DNA of 5,343 nucleotides from Chthonomonadaceae bacterium. Its GTDB lineage: Bacteria; Armatimonadota; Chthonomonadetes; Chthonomonadales; Chthonomonadaceae. Positions 1-5,343 of this stretch are shown one piece after another. The DNA is taken from positions 1 through 5,343 of the forward strand of contig JANXLO010000159.1 of the NCBI GenBank assembly GCA_025355115.1, given 5' to 3'. Position 1 is the stretch's first letter, and each line of letters starts with the position of its first letter. Under the pieces are notes generated by a model that saw nothing but the letters and a program-made list of their open reading frames with translations, did not search any database and was not told the origin of the DNA. Both the position numbers and the translations under genes were made by a program.

Positions 1-893
1 ATCCCGACTTCGCCTCGCGTTTTCGCTTCTATCCCGGCAAGATCCAGGACGAGACTGTCGTTAACGGGATTCTAGAGGCGGAGCAGATCACCCACATCAT
101 TAATTTCGCCGCGGAGTCGCACAACGACCGCAGCATCCTGGATCCAGGAAGCTTCATTCAGACCGACGTCTATGGCGTGTACGTTCTGCTTGAAGCTGCA
201 CGCAAATTCAAGATCGAGCGTATTCTTCATGTATCAACAGATGAAGTGTACGGCACGATCGAAACGGGGCAGTTCACCGAGCTAAGCCCTATCGCGCCGA
301 ACACCCCCTACTCGGCCAGCAAAGCAGGCGGCGAGCTTCAGTGCAGGGCGCACTGGCATGCCTTCTCCGTCCCCGTCATTGTCACGCGATGCTCGAACAA
401 TTTCGGCCCATACCAGTATCCTGAAAAGCTGCTGCCCTTCTTCCTTTCACGCCTCATCGATAGTCGCCCGGTGCCGCTGTACGGTTCAGGGCAGCAGGTG
501 CGAGACTGGATCTACGTCCTCGATCACTGCTCCGGAATCGACTTCGCGCTCCATTATGGTACACTTGGAGAGACCTACAACATCGGCTCCGACAGCGAGC
601 ATACCAATCTGGATATCACGCATCGACTGCTTCGGCTGCTCGACAGGCCAGAGTCGCTCATCAGGCATATCGGAGATCCGAGGGGCGGAGCGCACGATCA
701 GCGCTATAGCGTCGATGCCTCTAAGCTTCGCTCCATAGGCTGGAGCCCCACCCACTATTTCGTTGACGCCCTCCAGACGACGGTCGAGTGGTACCTGGAG
801 CATCAGGAGTGGTGGCGCGCCATCGTTGCGCGTCCTGACTACCAGGCATTCATCCGCAGATTTTACGGCCCCTATCTCGGTGCGGAGCTATAG
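1..893 (+). CDS. rmlB: dTDP-glucose 4,6-dehydratase, 5'-truncated by window edge
   Basis: This enzyme converts dTDP-glucose to dTDP-4-keto-6-deoxyglucose with bound NAD, an early step of dTDP-L-rhamnose synthesis in the cytoplasm. The frame is open from base 3, so the true start and the GxxGxxG NAD-binding turn (roughly the first 50 residues) lie upstream of the window. A GTG at 177 is an internal valine, not a start. Visible family motifs are AAESHNDRS (about 111-137), the STDEVYG catalytic segment with Thr-Asp-Glu at 237-245, the YSASK Tyr/Lys pair at 309-323, NNFGPYQYPEKL, and RDWIYVLDH near 504-527. The C-terminal WW and FYGPYLG ending is also typical. Two segments depart from the usual family sequence. 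The usual YVEDH is YVLDH, and the usual RPGHDRRY loop reads DPRGGAHDQRY (675-707). It is the first visible gene of a plus-strand operon, 20 nt before the nucleotidyltransferase gene. A related NDP-sugar dehydratase acting on another nucleotide is possible, but rmlD three genes on favours RmlB. Confidence 0.9.
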   Translation, partial: PDFASRFRFYPGKIQDETVVNGILEAEQITHIINFAAESHNDRSILDPGSFIQTDVYGVYVLLEAARKFKIERILHVSTDEVYGTIETGQFTELSPIAPNTPYSASKAGGELQCRAHWHAFSVPVIVTRCSNNFGPYQYPEKLLPFFLSRLIDSRPVPLYGSGQQVRDWIYVLDHCSGIDFALHYGTLGETYNIGSDSEHTNLDITHRLLRLLDRPESLIRHIGDPRGGAHDQRYSVDASKLRSIGWSPTHYFVDALQTTVEWYLEHQEWWRAIVARPDYQAFIRRFYGPYLGAEL

Positions 894-913
894 GAAGCGA
901 GAGCTGTTGCGCA

Positions 914-1399
914 ATGGGTGAATTTGTTGCTTCGTGGGAAGCGCTTGCAGGAAAACTTGAACTTCGGCGTCAGAATGGCGAGCGCATCGTCTCGACGAAT
1001 GGCGTTTTCGATATACTTCACGTAGGTCACCTCCGCTATCTCGAGGCGGCGCGGCGGCTGGGAGACCTCCTTGTTGTCGGCGTCAACTCCGATGCCTGCA
1101 CGCGAAGGCTGAAAGGCGCGTCCCGGCCGTTCGTGCCGGAGTTAGAGCGGGCAGAGCTCTTGGCAGGTCTCTGCTGTGTGGACTACGTGACAGTATTCGA
1201 CGAGGCCACGCCTGAACGCCTTCTGGAGACTGTGAGGCCAAAACTGCACGTCAAAGGCGGCGACTACTCCGTTGATCAATTGCCAGAGTCCGCCGTCGTA
1301 CGAAGGCATGGCGGCGAGGTCGTGACCGTCGCATTCGTGCCTGCCCACTCCACTACCGGGCTTGTAGAGCGAATCGCCGCTACTCATAACGAAGCCTGA
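914..1399 (+). CDS. rfaE2: RfaE2/HldE-type sugar-phosphate nucleotidyltransferase
   Basis: This is a 161-residue cytidylyltransferase-fold protein matching the stand-alone adenylyltransferase half of HldE. That enzyme transfers AMP from ATP to D-glycero-beta-D-manno-heptose 1-phosphate to give ADP-heptose. The nucleotide-binding core is TNGVFDILHVGH with the HxGH signature at residues 36-39. It is followed by VNSD (57-60), RRLKG (64-68), VKGGDY (113-118) and the closing STTGLVERI (146-154), in the family order. The kinase domain of HldE is absent, so this is the split form. The position normally occupied by Cys in TNGCFD is Val31. The ATG lies 20 nt after the rmlB stop. A purine-rich stretch (AGGAAGCGAGAG) begins within that stop codon, giving a modest ribosome site and likely co-transcription. 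Heptose kinase, isomerase and phosphatase genes are not in the window, so the heptose substrate is inferred from the family only. Another sugar 1-phosphate cannot be excluded. Confidence 0.87.
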   Translation: MGEFVASWEALAGKLELRRQNGERIVSTNGVFDILHVGHLRYLEAARRLGDLLVVGVNSDACTRRLKGASRPFVPELERAELLAGLCCVDYVTVFDEATPERLLETVRPKLHVKGGDYSVDQLPESAVVRRHGGEVVTVAFVPAHSTTGLVERIAATHNEA

Positions 1400-1401
1400 A
1401 T

Positions 1402-2385
1402 ATGTCCACGCCCCACCCTCCATCCCAAAATAGCGACCTCGACTCCTCCCCAGCTCCCGTGGCGCGCAGACGCGGCAACCTGTTGTCCTCTTTATTTCGT
1501 GCGATCCGTCCCAAGCAAGCGCCGAAAAACCTGTTCGTCTATACCGCTCTCGTCTTCGCGGGCCAGCTTTTTACTCCCAACCAGTTCGCCAGAGCAACGG
1601 CCGCATTTCTCCTTTTCACTGCGGTGGCCGGAAGTGTCTACCTTCTCAACGATATACTGGATGTCGAGCAGGACAGGCAGCATCCCACCAAGCGCCTGCG
1701 CCCCATTGCCGCTGGGGAGCTGCCTATCACACTGGCATGGATCTGCTTCTTTGTGCTCGGCATCGGCGGTACCGCGGCCGGAATTCTGCTTTCCCCGCTT
1801 TTTGGCCTCACGCTTGCCGCCTACCTTGCTCTTCAAATCGCCTACTGCTTCCGGTTGAAGCATATCGTGCTTCTGGATGTGTTCACTGTCGCCGCTGGCT
1901 TCGTCCTTCGCACTGCCTCCGGCGGGTTCGCTATCCATGTGCATATCTCACACTGGCTGCTGCTATTTTCATTTCAGCTAGCGTTGTTCCTCGGTTTTGG
2001 GAAAAGAAGGCAGGAGCTTGTTCACCAGGGAGAGAATGCAGGAAACACGCGCGCAATTCTTAATGAGTACAGCCTGCCTTTTCTCGATCAGATGATTATG
2101 GTCGTCACCTCGATGACCATCGTATGTTACTCAGTGTACAGCGTGGAGTCGGCGACCGCGCAGACGCATCCGCGCCTATGGATAACCGTTCCTTTTCTCA
2201 TTTATGGGGTCTGTCGCTATCTCTATCTTGTCTACCATAAAGGCTGGGGTGGTGCGCCGGACGAGGTTCTGCTCAAGGACAGGGAGTTGCAGATGGCTAT
2301 TCTGCTCTGGTTCATTGCCGTACTGCTACTCTTCAAATTTGATGGTGTCGGGAAATCCATGCTGGATATGGGAGGGGCGCGATGA
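1402..2385 (+). CDS. UbiA-family polyprenyl-phosphate phosphoribosyltransferase-like membrane protein
   Basis: This is a 327-residue integral membrane protein of the UbiA prenyltransferase superfamily. It most resembles decaprenyl-phosphate phosphoribosyltransferase (Rv3806c type), which joins PRPP to a polyprenyl phosphate to start lipid-linked pentose synthesis. The first Asp-rich motif is NDILDVEQD (83-91), followed by HPTKRLRPIAAG (94-105). The second conserved stretch is RLKHIVLLD (151-159). A late GGAPDEVLLKDRELQ (283-297) is characteristic of the DPPR branch rather than of quinone or heme prenyltransferases. About eight to nine hydrophobic helices alternate with these loops. Residues 1-30 are Ser/Pro-rich and probably disordered. 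The start lies 2 nt after the rfaE2 stop with no clear Shine-Dalgarno, which suggests translational coupling. A GTG at 1459 (residue 20) is an alternative start, but it also lacks a ribosome site. Family placement is firm. The exact acceptor and donor are inferred, and no DprE1/DprE2-like epimerase is visible here. Confidence 0.85.
   Translation: MSTPHPPSQNSDLDSSPAPVARRRGNLLSSLFRAIRPKQAPKNLFVYTALVFAGQLFTPNQFARATAAFLLFTAVAGSVYLLNDILDVEQDRQHPTKRLRPIAAGELPITLAWICFFVLGIGGTAAGILLSPLFGLTLAAYLALQIAYCFRLKHIVLLDVFTVAAGFVLRTASGGFAIHVHISHWLLLFSFQLALFLGFGKRRQELVHQGENAGNTRAILNEYSLPFLDQMIMVVTSMTIVCYSVYSVESATAQTHPRLWITVPFLIYGVCRYLYLVYHKGWGGAPDEVLLKDRELQMAILLWFIAVLLLFKFDGVGKSMLDMGGAR
2370..2375 (+). promoter_or_regulatory. 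Ribosome binding site for rmlD
   Basis: GGGAGG lies inside the last codons of the UbiA-type gene, 6 nt before the ATG at 2382. It fixes that ATG as the rmlD start and explains how rmlD can be translated efficiently despite the ATGA overlap with the upstream stop. Confidence 0.75.
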
Positions 2386-3263
2386 AGATACTGGTCACTG
2401 GAGCGAACGGAATGCTGGGCGTCGATCTCTGCGCCGAGTTGACCTCAGCCGGGCACACGGTCATCAGGGCCGACTCGGGCATTCGTGACGGGCTCTCCCT
2501 CCCCGCCTGGGTCCGCATAGACGTCACAAGCACAAAAGAGGTCGCGGAGTGTGTGCTGTATCATCAGCCTGATGCGGTCATACATGCCGCCGCTTACACG
2601 GATGTGGACGGCTGCGAGCGGGACCCCGATCTTGCCTACCGTGTCAACGCGCTTGGCACCTGGAACGTCGCGGCCGTGTGCGGCACGCACCACATCACAC
2701 TATTCTACATCAGCACTGACTTCGTCTTTGACGGCTCAAAAAAGGAGCCCTACACCGAGTTCGACGTCCCCAACCCTATCAGCAGCTATGGGGCATCGAA
2801 GCTTGCCGGTGAGAGGTACGTCGCCTCACTCTGCTCGCGCCACTTCATCGTGCGCACCTCCTGGATGTTCGGCGCTCACGGCAAGAACTTTCCCGACGCG
2901 ATACTGCGCAAGGCGGGGGCACAGAGCGAGATAGGCGTCGTGTGCGATCAAATAGGCAGCCCAACTTACGCGCCCGATCTCTCGCGCGCACTGGTTGCTC
3001 TGTTGGAATCACCTCTCTATGGAACCTATCACATTACAAATGCCGGGCATTGCAGCTGGCATGAGTTCGCGAAAAAAGCGGTGGAGCTTGCGGGAGTAAA
3101 AGGGGTTGAGATCAAGCCAATGCCCGCCACTGCCTGGCCATCTCCGACCAGGCGACCGGCCTACTCCGTATTGAGGCACTATGCTCTGGAGCTTCAGGGA
3201 CGCGACAATCTGCCGCCATGGGCCGACGCGCTAAACCGCTTTATCACTGCGCGAAAGAGCTGA
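2382..3263 (+). CDS. rmlD: dTDP-4-dehydrorhamnose reductase
   Basis: This enzyme performs the last step of dTDP-L-rhamnose synthesis, the NAD(P)H-dependent reduction of dTDP-4-keto-L-rhamnose. At 293 residues it is full length for the family. The N-terminal Rossmann turn GANGMLG is at residues 7-13. It is followed by HAAAYTDVDGCE (68-79), STDFVFDG (111-118) holding the catalytic Thr, and YGASK (136-140) with the catalytic Tyr and Lys. Next come RTSWMFG (158-164), DQIGSPTYAPDL (189-200) and a C-terminal substrate-side RRPAYSVL (258-265), all classic RmlD landmarks. The gene overlaps the UbiA-type gene by 4 nt (ATGA) and has a strong GGGAGG ribosome site, so the two are translationally coupled. 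Together with rmlB upstream it shows that the cluster makes dTDP-rhamnose or a close deoxysugar. rmlA and rmlC must be elsewhere. It is the last gene of the plus-strand block. Confidence 0.94.
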   Translation: MKILVTGANGMLGVDLCAELTSAGHTVIRADSGIRDGLSLPAWVRIDVTSTKEVAECVLYHQPDAVIHAAAYTDVDGCERDPDLAYRVNALGTWNVAAVCGTHHITLFYISTDFVFDGSKKEPYTEFDVPNPISSYGASKLAGERYVASLCSRHFIVRTSWMFGAHGKNFPDAILRKAGAQSEIGVVCDQIGSPTYAPDLSRALVALLESPLYGTYHITNAGHCSWHEFAKKAVELAGVKGVEIKPMPATAWPSPTRRPAYSVLRHYALELQGRDNLPPWADALNRFITARKS

Positions 3264-3274
3264 GGGGTGCGCGA

Positions 3275-3475
3275 TCAAGGCAGATACCGGTCGAAGAAGA
3301 ATGTATCGTAGAGCAGCTTACCTAGAGAGATGACGAACGCGAACGCGACAAGGGCGTTTTTGTAGCGCAGGATGTCCCCGGTGTCGGAATCGGGGATCGC
3401 AAGCAGCACACCTGTCACCACGCATAGCGTGGCCACTCGCCGCAGAAAACGTCGCCACTGTTTGCTGAGTGTCAT
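3275..3475 (-). CDS. Small two-helix membrane protein, unknown function
   Basis: I do not recognise this 66-residue protein. A basic N-terminus (KQWRRFLRR, residues 5-13) is followed by a hydrophobic segment at about 14-28, a short polar loop (DSDTGD, 29-34) and a second hydrophobic segment at about 40-56. It ends in an aromatic tail, YDTFFFDRYLP. The basic N-terminus predicts a hairpin with both ends in the cytoplasm. The start lies 18 nt after the ABC ATPase stop, and codons show the same C/G-ending preference as the neighbours, so it is probably a real last gene of the minus-strand operon. The ribosome site is weak, which hints at coupling to the ATPase. Its stop is 11 nt from that of the converging rmlD. 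A chance open frame is the alternative, but the clean two-helix pattern argues against it. Confidence 0.6.
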   Translation of the reverse strand: MTLSKQWRRFLRRVATLCVVTGVLLAIPDSDTGDILRYKNALVAFAFVISLGKLLYDTFFFDRYLP

Positions 3476-3493
3476 GCTTGAACCCGCTTTCGC

Positions 3494-4237
3494 TTACACC
3501 ATCTCTTCTACTGGGTTGCCGAGCTTCGCGATCTCCTCGACGGCGTCACGCGGCTTCTCCACAACCCGATCTGAAATCACTTTACCATCCTTGAATCGAA
3601 TAATGCGGCTCGCGTGCTCCGCGATCTCCTCTTCATGAGTTACGATGACCACGGTTTTCCCGTTCCTGTTAAGGCCCTGGAAGATCTCCATAATCTCTTC
3701 GCCGGTACGGCTATCAAGGTTTCCTGTCGGCTCGTCGCCAAATATGATCGGCGGATCGTTCACAAGAGCACGGGCAATGGCCACTCGCTGCTGCTGTCCC
3801 CCGGATAGCTCATTCGGCTTATGGTCGAGCCGATCTCCCAGCCCAACCTTCTCCAGACAGAGCTTAGCGACCTGCTCCCGATTTTTCGCGTTGCTGTATA
3901 GCATAGGAAGCTCGACATTGCGAATCGCGCTAGTACGGGCCAGCAGGTTGAACGTCTGGAACACGAACCCGATTTTACGGTTGCGTATCTCAGCTAGCTG
4001 ATTGTCGCTCAGCTTGGCCACCTCAATGCCGTCGAGCAGATAGGAGCCTTTCGAGGGCTTGTCAAGGCAGCCGATCAGGTTCATGAATGTGGACTTGCCG
4101 GAGCCGGAAGGCCCCATAATCGCCACGAACTCGCCTCGATTTATCGTGAGCGAGACGCCGCGCAGCGCTCGTACTTCCATTTTGCCCATTTTGTATATCT
4201 TATATACATCAGTCGTCTCGATCAACGCTTCCGTCAT
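3494..4237 (-). CDS. ABC transporter ATPase, MacB/LolD type
   Basis: This is a 247-residue nucleotide-binding subunit that hydrolyses ATP to drive a MacB/LolCDE-type (type VII, mechanotransmission) transporter at the inner membrane. The motifs are complete: Walker [10 protein letters not shown] (42-50), Q-loop Gln94 in FVFQTFNLL, signature LSGGQQQR (144-151), Walker [13 protein letters not shown] (164-175) and switch His201 in VTHEEE. FQTFNLL and [17 protein letters not shown] are typical of the MacB/LolD subfamily. The last ~25 residues form an acidic extension beyond the core domain. The ATG at 4237 is preceded by AGAAGG with 5 nt spacing. The partner is very probably the FtsX-type permease at the window's right end, separated from it by the secreted-protein gene. 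A hairpin lies just upstream in the 72-nt gap. The transported substrate cannot be told from the sequence. Macrolide efflux, lipoprotein release and peptide export are all possible for this family. Confidence 0.93.
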   Translation of the reverse strand: MTEALIETTDVYKIYKMGKMEVRALRGVSLTINRGEFVAIMGPSGSGKSTFMNLIGCLDKPSKGSYLLDGIEVAKLSDNQLAEIRNRKIGFVFQTFNLLARTSAIRNVELPMLYSNAKNREQVAKLCLEKVGLGDRLDHKPNELSGGQQQRVAIARALVNDPPIIFGDEPTGNLDSRTGEEIMEIFQGLNRNGKTVVIVTHEEEIAEHASRIIRFKDGKVISDRVVEKPRDAVEEIAKLGNPVEEMV

Positions 4238-4257
4238 GCTCGCCTTCTCTCAATAGT

Positions 4258-4292
4258 TTGGGGAGCGCGGCTGGCTCGCCACGCTCCACCAA
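4258..4292 (-). promoter_or_regulatory. Strong inter-gene hairpin between secreted-protein and ATPase genes
   Basis: Read on the minus strand, TTGG, a bulged T, then GGAGCGTGGC, loop GAGCCA, GCCGCGCTCC and CCAA fold into a 14-bp stem with one bulge. The inner 10 bp (4262-4287) are perfect if one G-U pair is allowed. In the plus-strand RNA that pair becomes C-A, so the structure favours the minus-strand transcript. It begins 17 nt after the secreted-protein stop. It ends 20 nt before the ATPase ATG and leaves that gene's AGAAGG free. No U-run follows, so it is not a standard intrinsic terminator. An mRNA processing or 3'-end-protecting element that sets different protein levels is more likely. 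Pairing is seen directly; the role is inference. Confidence 0.6.
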
Positions 4293-4309
4293 TTGGCACT
4301 CATCGATCC

Positions 4310-4927
4310 CTACTTGGCTTTGGCCTGCAACTCTGCTGTAAAGTCGTCCATGCTCTTCTTCGCTCTAGGCCGCATCTGCTCGAACGGTAAAGTGTCGGGA
4401 TTCAACGGGTTGTATCCGCCTTTGGGAGGATCGGGAATCTTCGGCATTCCGCCGCCTGCGCCGCCCGGCCTTGCCCCGCCGCCGCCAGGCGCGCCGCCCC
4501 CAGGTCTTCCGCCTCCAGCGCCCCCGCCTCCTCCGCGTCTGCCAAAGGGAGACTCAATCGTCGTCAGTTTCTTGACTTGCTTGTCAGTCAGAAGTCCAGT
4601 TATGGACTTCGCGACGACCTTCGCCTGATCGTCGGTCATATCGGTCTTGGTGCGCCAGGGCTTCATGATCCCAAGCACCTTGACGGACTGCACCTTGTTC
4701 AGCTCGAAGCCAGGTGCCTTATCCAGTTGCTCGACTTGATACATCAGTGTTCCGAGGTTGCTAATTCCTTTGTGCGCCTCCGACCATTTTTTCCAGGCAT
4801 TGATTTTGGCCTGCATTTCCGGCGGCATCTGAAATCCGCCGCCGGGCCCTTGCGCCTGTGCGGAAGGGATGCTTACAGCTCCCAAGATCGCGATGGCGGA
4901 TGCGGAAATGATAGCTCGCAAGTTCAT
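4310..4927 (-). CDS. Secreted Gly-rich protein, unknown function
   Basis: I do not recognise a named family for this 205-residue protein. It starts with a clear Sec signal peptide: a short basic N-region, a hydrophobic core at about 5-20 and a likely cut after AQA (23-25). There is no lipobox Cys, so it should be free in the periplasm or exported. Residues 35-127 are predicted mostly helical and charged, with LTDKQVKKL (113-121) resembling the LTxxQ motif of Spy/CpxP-type periplasmic proteins. A Gly/Pro/Arg low-complexity linker follows at about 130-160. The C-terminus is NPLNPDTLPFEQMRPRAKK and a short amphipathic helix. An AGGAGA ribosome site with 7 nt spacing supports the start. The gene lies between the permease and ATPase genes of a MacB-type transporter, suggesting a partner or cargo role. 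The Spy-like similarity is only a short motif and should not be taken as a function. Confidence 0.85.
   Translation of the reverse strand: MNLRAIISASAIAILGAVSIPSAQAQGPGGGFQMPPEMQAKINAWKKWSEAHKGISNLGTLMYQVEQLDKAPGFELNKVQSVKVLGIMKPWRTKTDMTDDQAKVVAKSITGLLTDKQVKKLTTIESPFGRRGGGGGAGGGRPGGGAPGGGGARPGGAGGGMPKIPDPPKGGYNPLNPDTLPFEQMRPRAKKSMDDFTAELQAKAK
4448..4537 (-). repeat. Low-complexity GGC/GGA-rich coding tract
   Basis: About 90 bases of imperfect Gly-Gly-X codon repeats encode residues 131-160 of the secreted protein (runs such as RGGGGGAGGG and RPGGGAPGGGG). The tract is almost pure G/C and repetitive, so slipped-strand length change between strains is plausible. It also creates a Pro-rich open frame on the opposite strand that is not a gene. 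Confidence 0.8.
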
Positions 4928-4934
4928 GTCGTCT

Positions 4935-4940
4935 TCTCCT
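4935..4940 (-). promoter_or_regulatory. Ribosome binding site for secreted Gly-rich protein
   Basis: AGGAGA lies 7 nt before the ATG at 4927. It is one of the best Shine-Dalgarno matches in the window, and it fixes the start directly before a signal peptide. This suggests the protein is made in quantity. Confidence 0.75.
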
Positions 4941-4949
4941 GTATGAATG

Positions 4950-4984
4950 GACTGCCGGTAAATGAGAATACGCAGTTGGCAGTC
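4950..4984 (-). other. Possible leader hairpin upstream of secreted-protein gene
   Basis: Within the 97-nt gap after the permease stop, GACTGCC and GGCAGTC can pair as a perfect 7-bp stem around a 21-nt loop. The upstream CGCAG and CTGCG offer a competing 5-bp stem. No convincing -35/-10 pair or U-run was found here. Either a weak promoter or simple read-through from the permease gene is possible. The pairing is real on paper, but the long loop makes its biological meaning uncertain. Confidence 0.3.
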
Positions 4985-5022
4985 AGCAGCCTGCGCTCAG
5001 TTAAAGTAGCATCGGTCTGACT

Positions 5023-5343
5023 CTACTCATAACGCAGGGCATCAATGGGATTCAGCTTCGAGGCCTTCAGCGCAGGATAGTAACCGAAGAAGATTCCTAC
5101 GAGGGCGGAAAAGCCGAACGCTACCAGTGTAGGTGCCATAGACAGACTCGTCTCCCACTGCGGCTTCAGCCAGGGCAGGCCGTAGAGCGTAAAGAGTATG
5201 CCCAAAAACACGCCGATTAGCCCACCCGTCAGCGAGAGGAATAGAGCCTCCATCATGAACTGGAGAAGAATATCCCGTCTCTTAGCTCCAATGGCCTTAC
5301 GGACTCCTATCTCTCGTGTTCGTTCGGTCACTGAGACCAGCAT
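5023..5343 (-). CDS. MacB/FtsX-type ABC permease, C-terminal part, N-terminus outside window
   Basis: The last 106 residues of a permease that would be about 400 residues if it matches the MacB family. The Met at the window edge is internal. The frame carries the FtsX-domain landmark VSVTERTREIGVRKAIGAK, which is the cytoplasmic coupling helix region that contacts the ATPase. A membrane helix follows (about visible residues 32-54), then a short outer loop (KPQWETSLSMA) and a final helix (about 71-90). The ending is the hallmark YPALKASKLNPIDALRYE. It is the first visible gene of the minus-strand block and the natural partner of the ATPase at 3494-4237. The large periplasmic domain that would show substrate class lies beyond the window, as would any MacA-like adaptor gene. 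Confidence 0.93.
   Translation of the reverse strand: MLVSVTERTREIGVRKAIGAKRRDILLQFMMEALFLSLTGGLIGVFLGILFTLYGLPWLKPQWETSLSMAPTLVAFGFSALVGIFFGYYPALKASKLNPIDALRYE

Noticed and set aside
486..1944. Minus-strand open frames opposite rmlB, rfaE2 and the UbiA-type gene (486-803, 1142-1423, 1492-1944)
   Set aside because: The plus-strand frames carry complete family motifs. The antisense translations show no recognisable domain.
4192..4208. Perfect inverted repeat TGTATAT-CTT-ATATACA
   Set aside because: It lies inside the ATPase gene over the codons for VYKIYK, a common N-terminal pattern of this family, so coding alone explains it. The stem is A/T-rich and weak.
4293..5020. Two plus-strand open frames (4293-4628, Pro-rich; 4577-5020) opposite the secreted-protein gene
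   Set aside because: They are antisense shadows of the signal-peptide gene. The Pro-rich run is just the complement of the Gly codon tract, and neither shows a family motif or a good ribosome site.
4928..5022. Promoter for the secreted-protein gene (CTGACT with a downstream TATTCT)
   Set aside because: The spacing is only about 10 nt and the -35 match is 4 of 6, so no sigma-70 promoter can be supported.
1380..5036. 12-base direct repeat CTACTCATAACG at about 1380 and 5025
   Set aside because: One copy is in the rfaE2 3' end and the other is antisense to the permease 3' end. A 12-base match is about what chance gives in a window this size.
1..5343. Mobile elements, CRISPR, tRNA or other RNA genes
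   Set aside because: No transposase or integrase motifs, regularly spaced repeats, or cloverleaf/T-loop pattern was seen on either strand.

Overview
The window is an ordinary bacterial chromosome segment with dense genes, moderately high GC and mostly recognisable Shine-Dalgarno sites. It holds two converging gene blocks. No mobile element, tRNA, rRNA or CRISPR array was seen. The presumed host is a diderm-type bacterium outside the well-studied groups. A Gly-rich secreted protein beside a MacB-type transporter, together with a mix of heptose-type, rhamnose and DPPR-synthase-like genes, would fit Armatimonadota or Acidobacteriota. This placement is a low-confidence inference, because no marker gene is present.

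Plus strand, 1-3263: a tightly packed surface-glycan cluster. It starts with the 3' part of rmlB (dTDP-glucose 4,6-dehydratase, N-terminus outside the window). Next come a stand-alone RfaE2/HldE-type sugar-phosphate nucleotidyltransferase, a UbiA-family membrane protein of the decaprenyl-phosphate phosphoribosyltransferase type, and rmlD (dTDP-4-dehydrorhamnose reductase). Gaps are 20 nt, 2 nt and a 4-nt ATGA overlap, so this is almost certainly one transcript. RmlB and RmlD are two of the three steps from dTDP-glucose to dTDP-L-rhamnose. The other two proteins suggest that a second activated sugar and a polyprenyl-linked pentose are made alongside it. rmlA and rmlC are not in the window.

Minus strand, 5343-3275: the C-terminal end of a MacB/FtsX-type permease, a secreted Gly-rich protein of unknown function, a MacB/LolD-type ABC ATPase, and a 66-residue two-helix membrane protein. 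The permease and ATPase should form one transporter. The secreted protein sits between them and the small membrane protein follows the ATPase by 18 nt, so both are candidate accessory parts. A strong hairpin, fully paired only in the minus-strand RNA, lies between the secreted-protein gene and the ATPase gene.

The two blocks meet tail to tail with only 11 nt between stop codons and no visible terminator. The points most worth a second look are the DPPR-synthase-like protein in a rhamnose/heptose-type cluster, the secreted protein inside the ABC operon, and the inter-gene hairpin.
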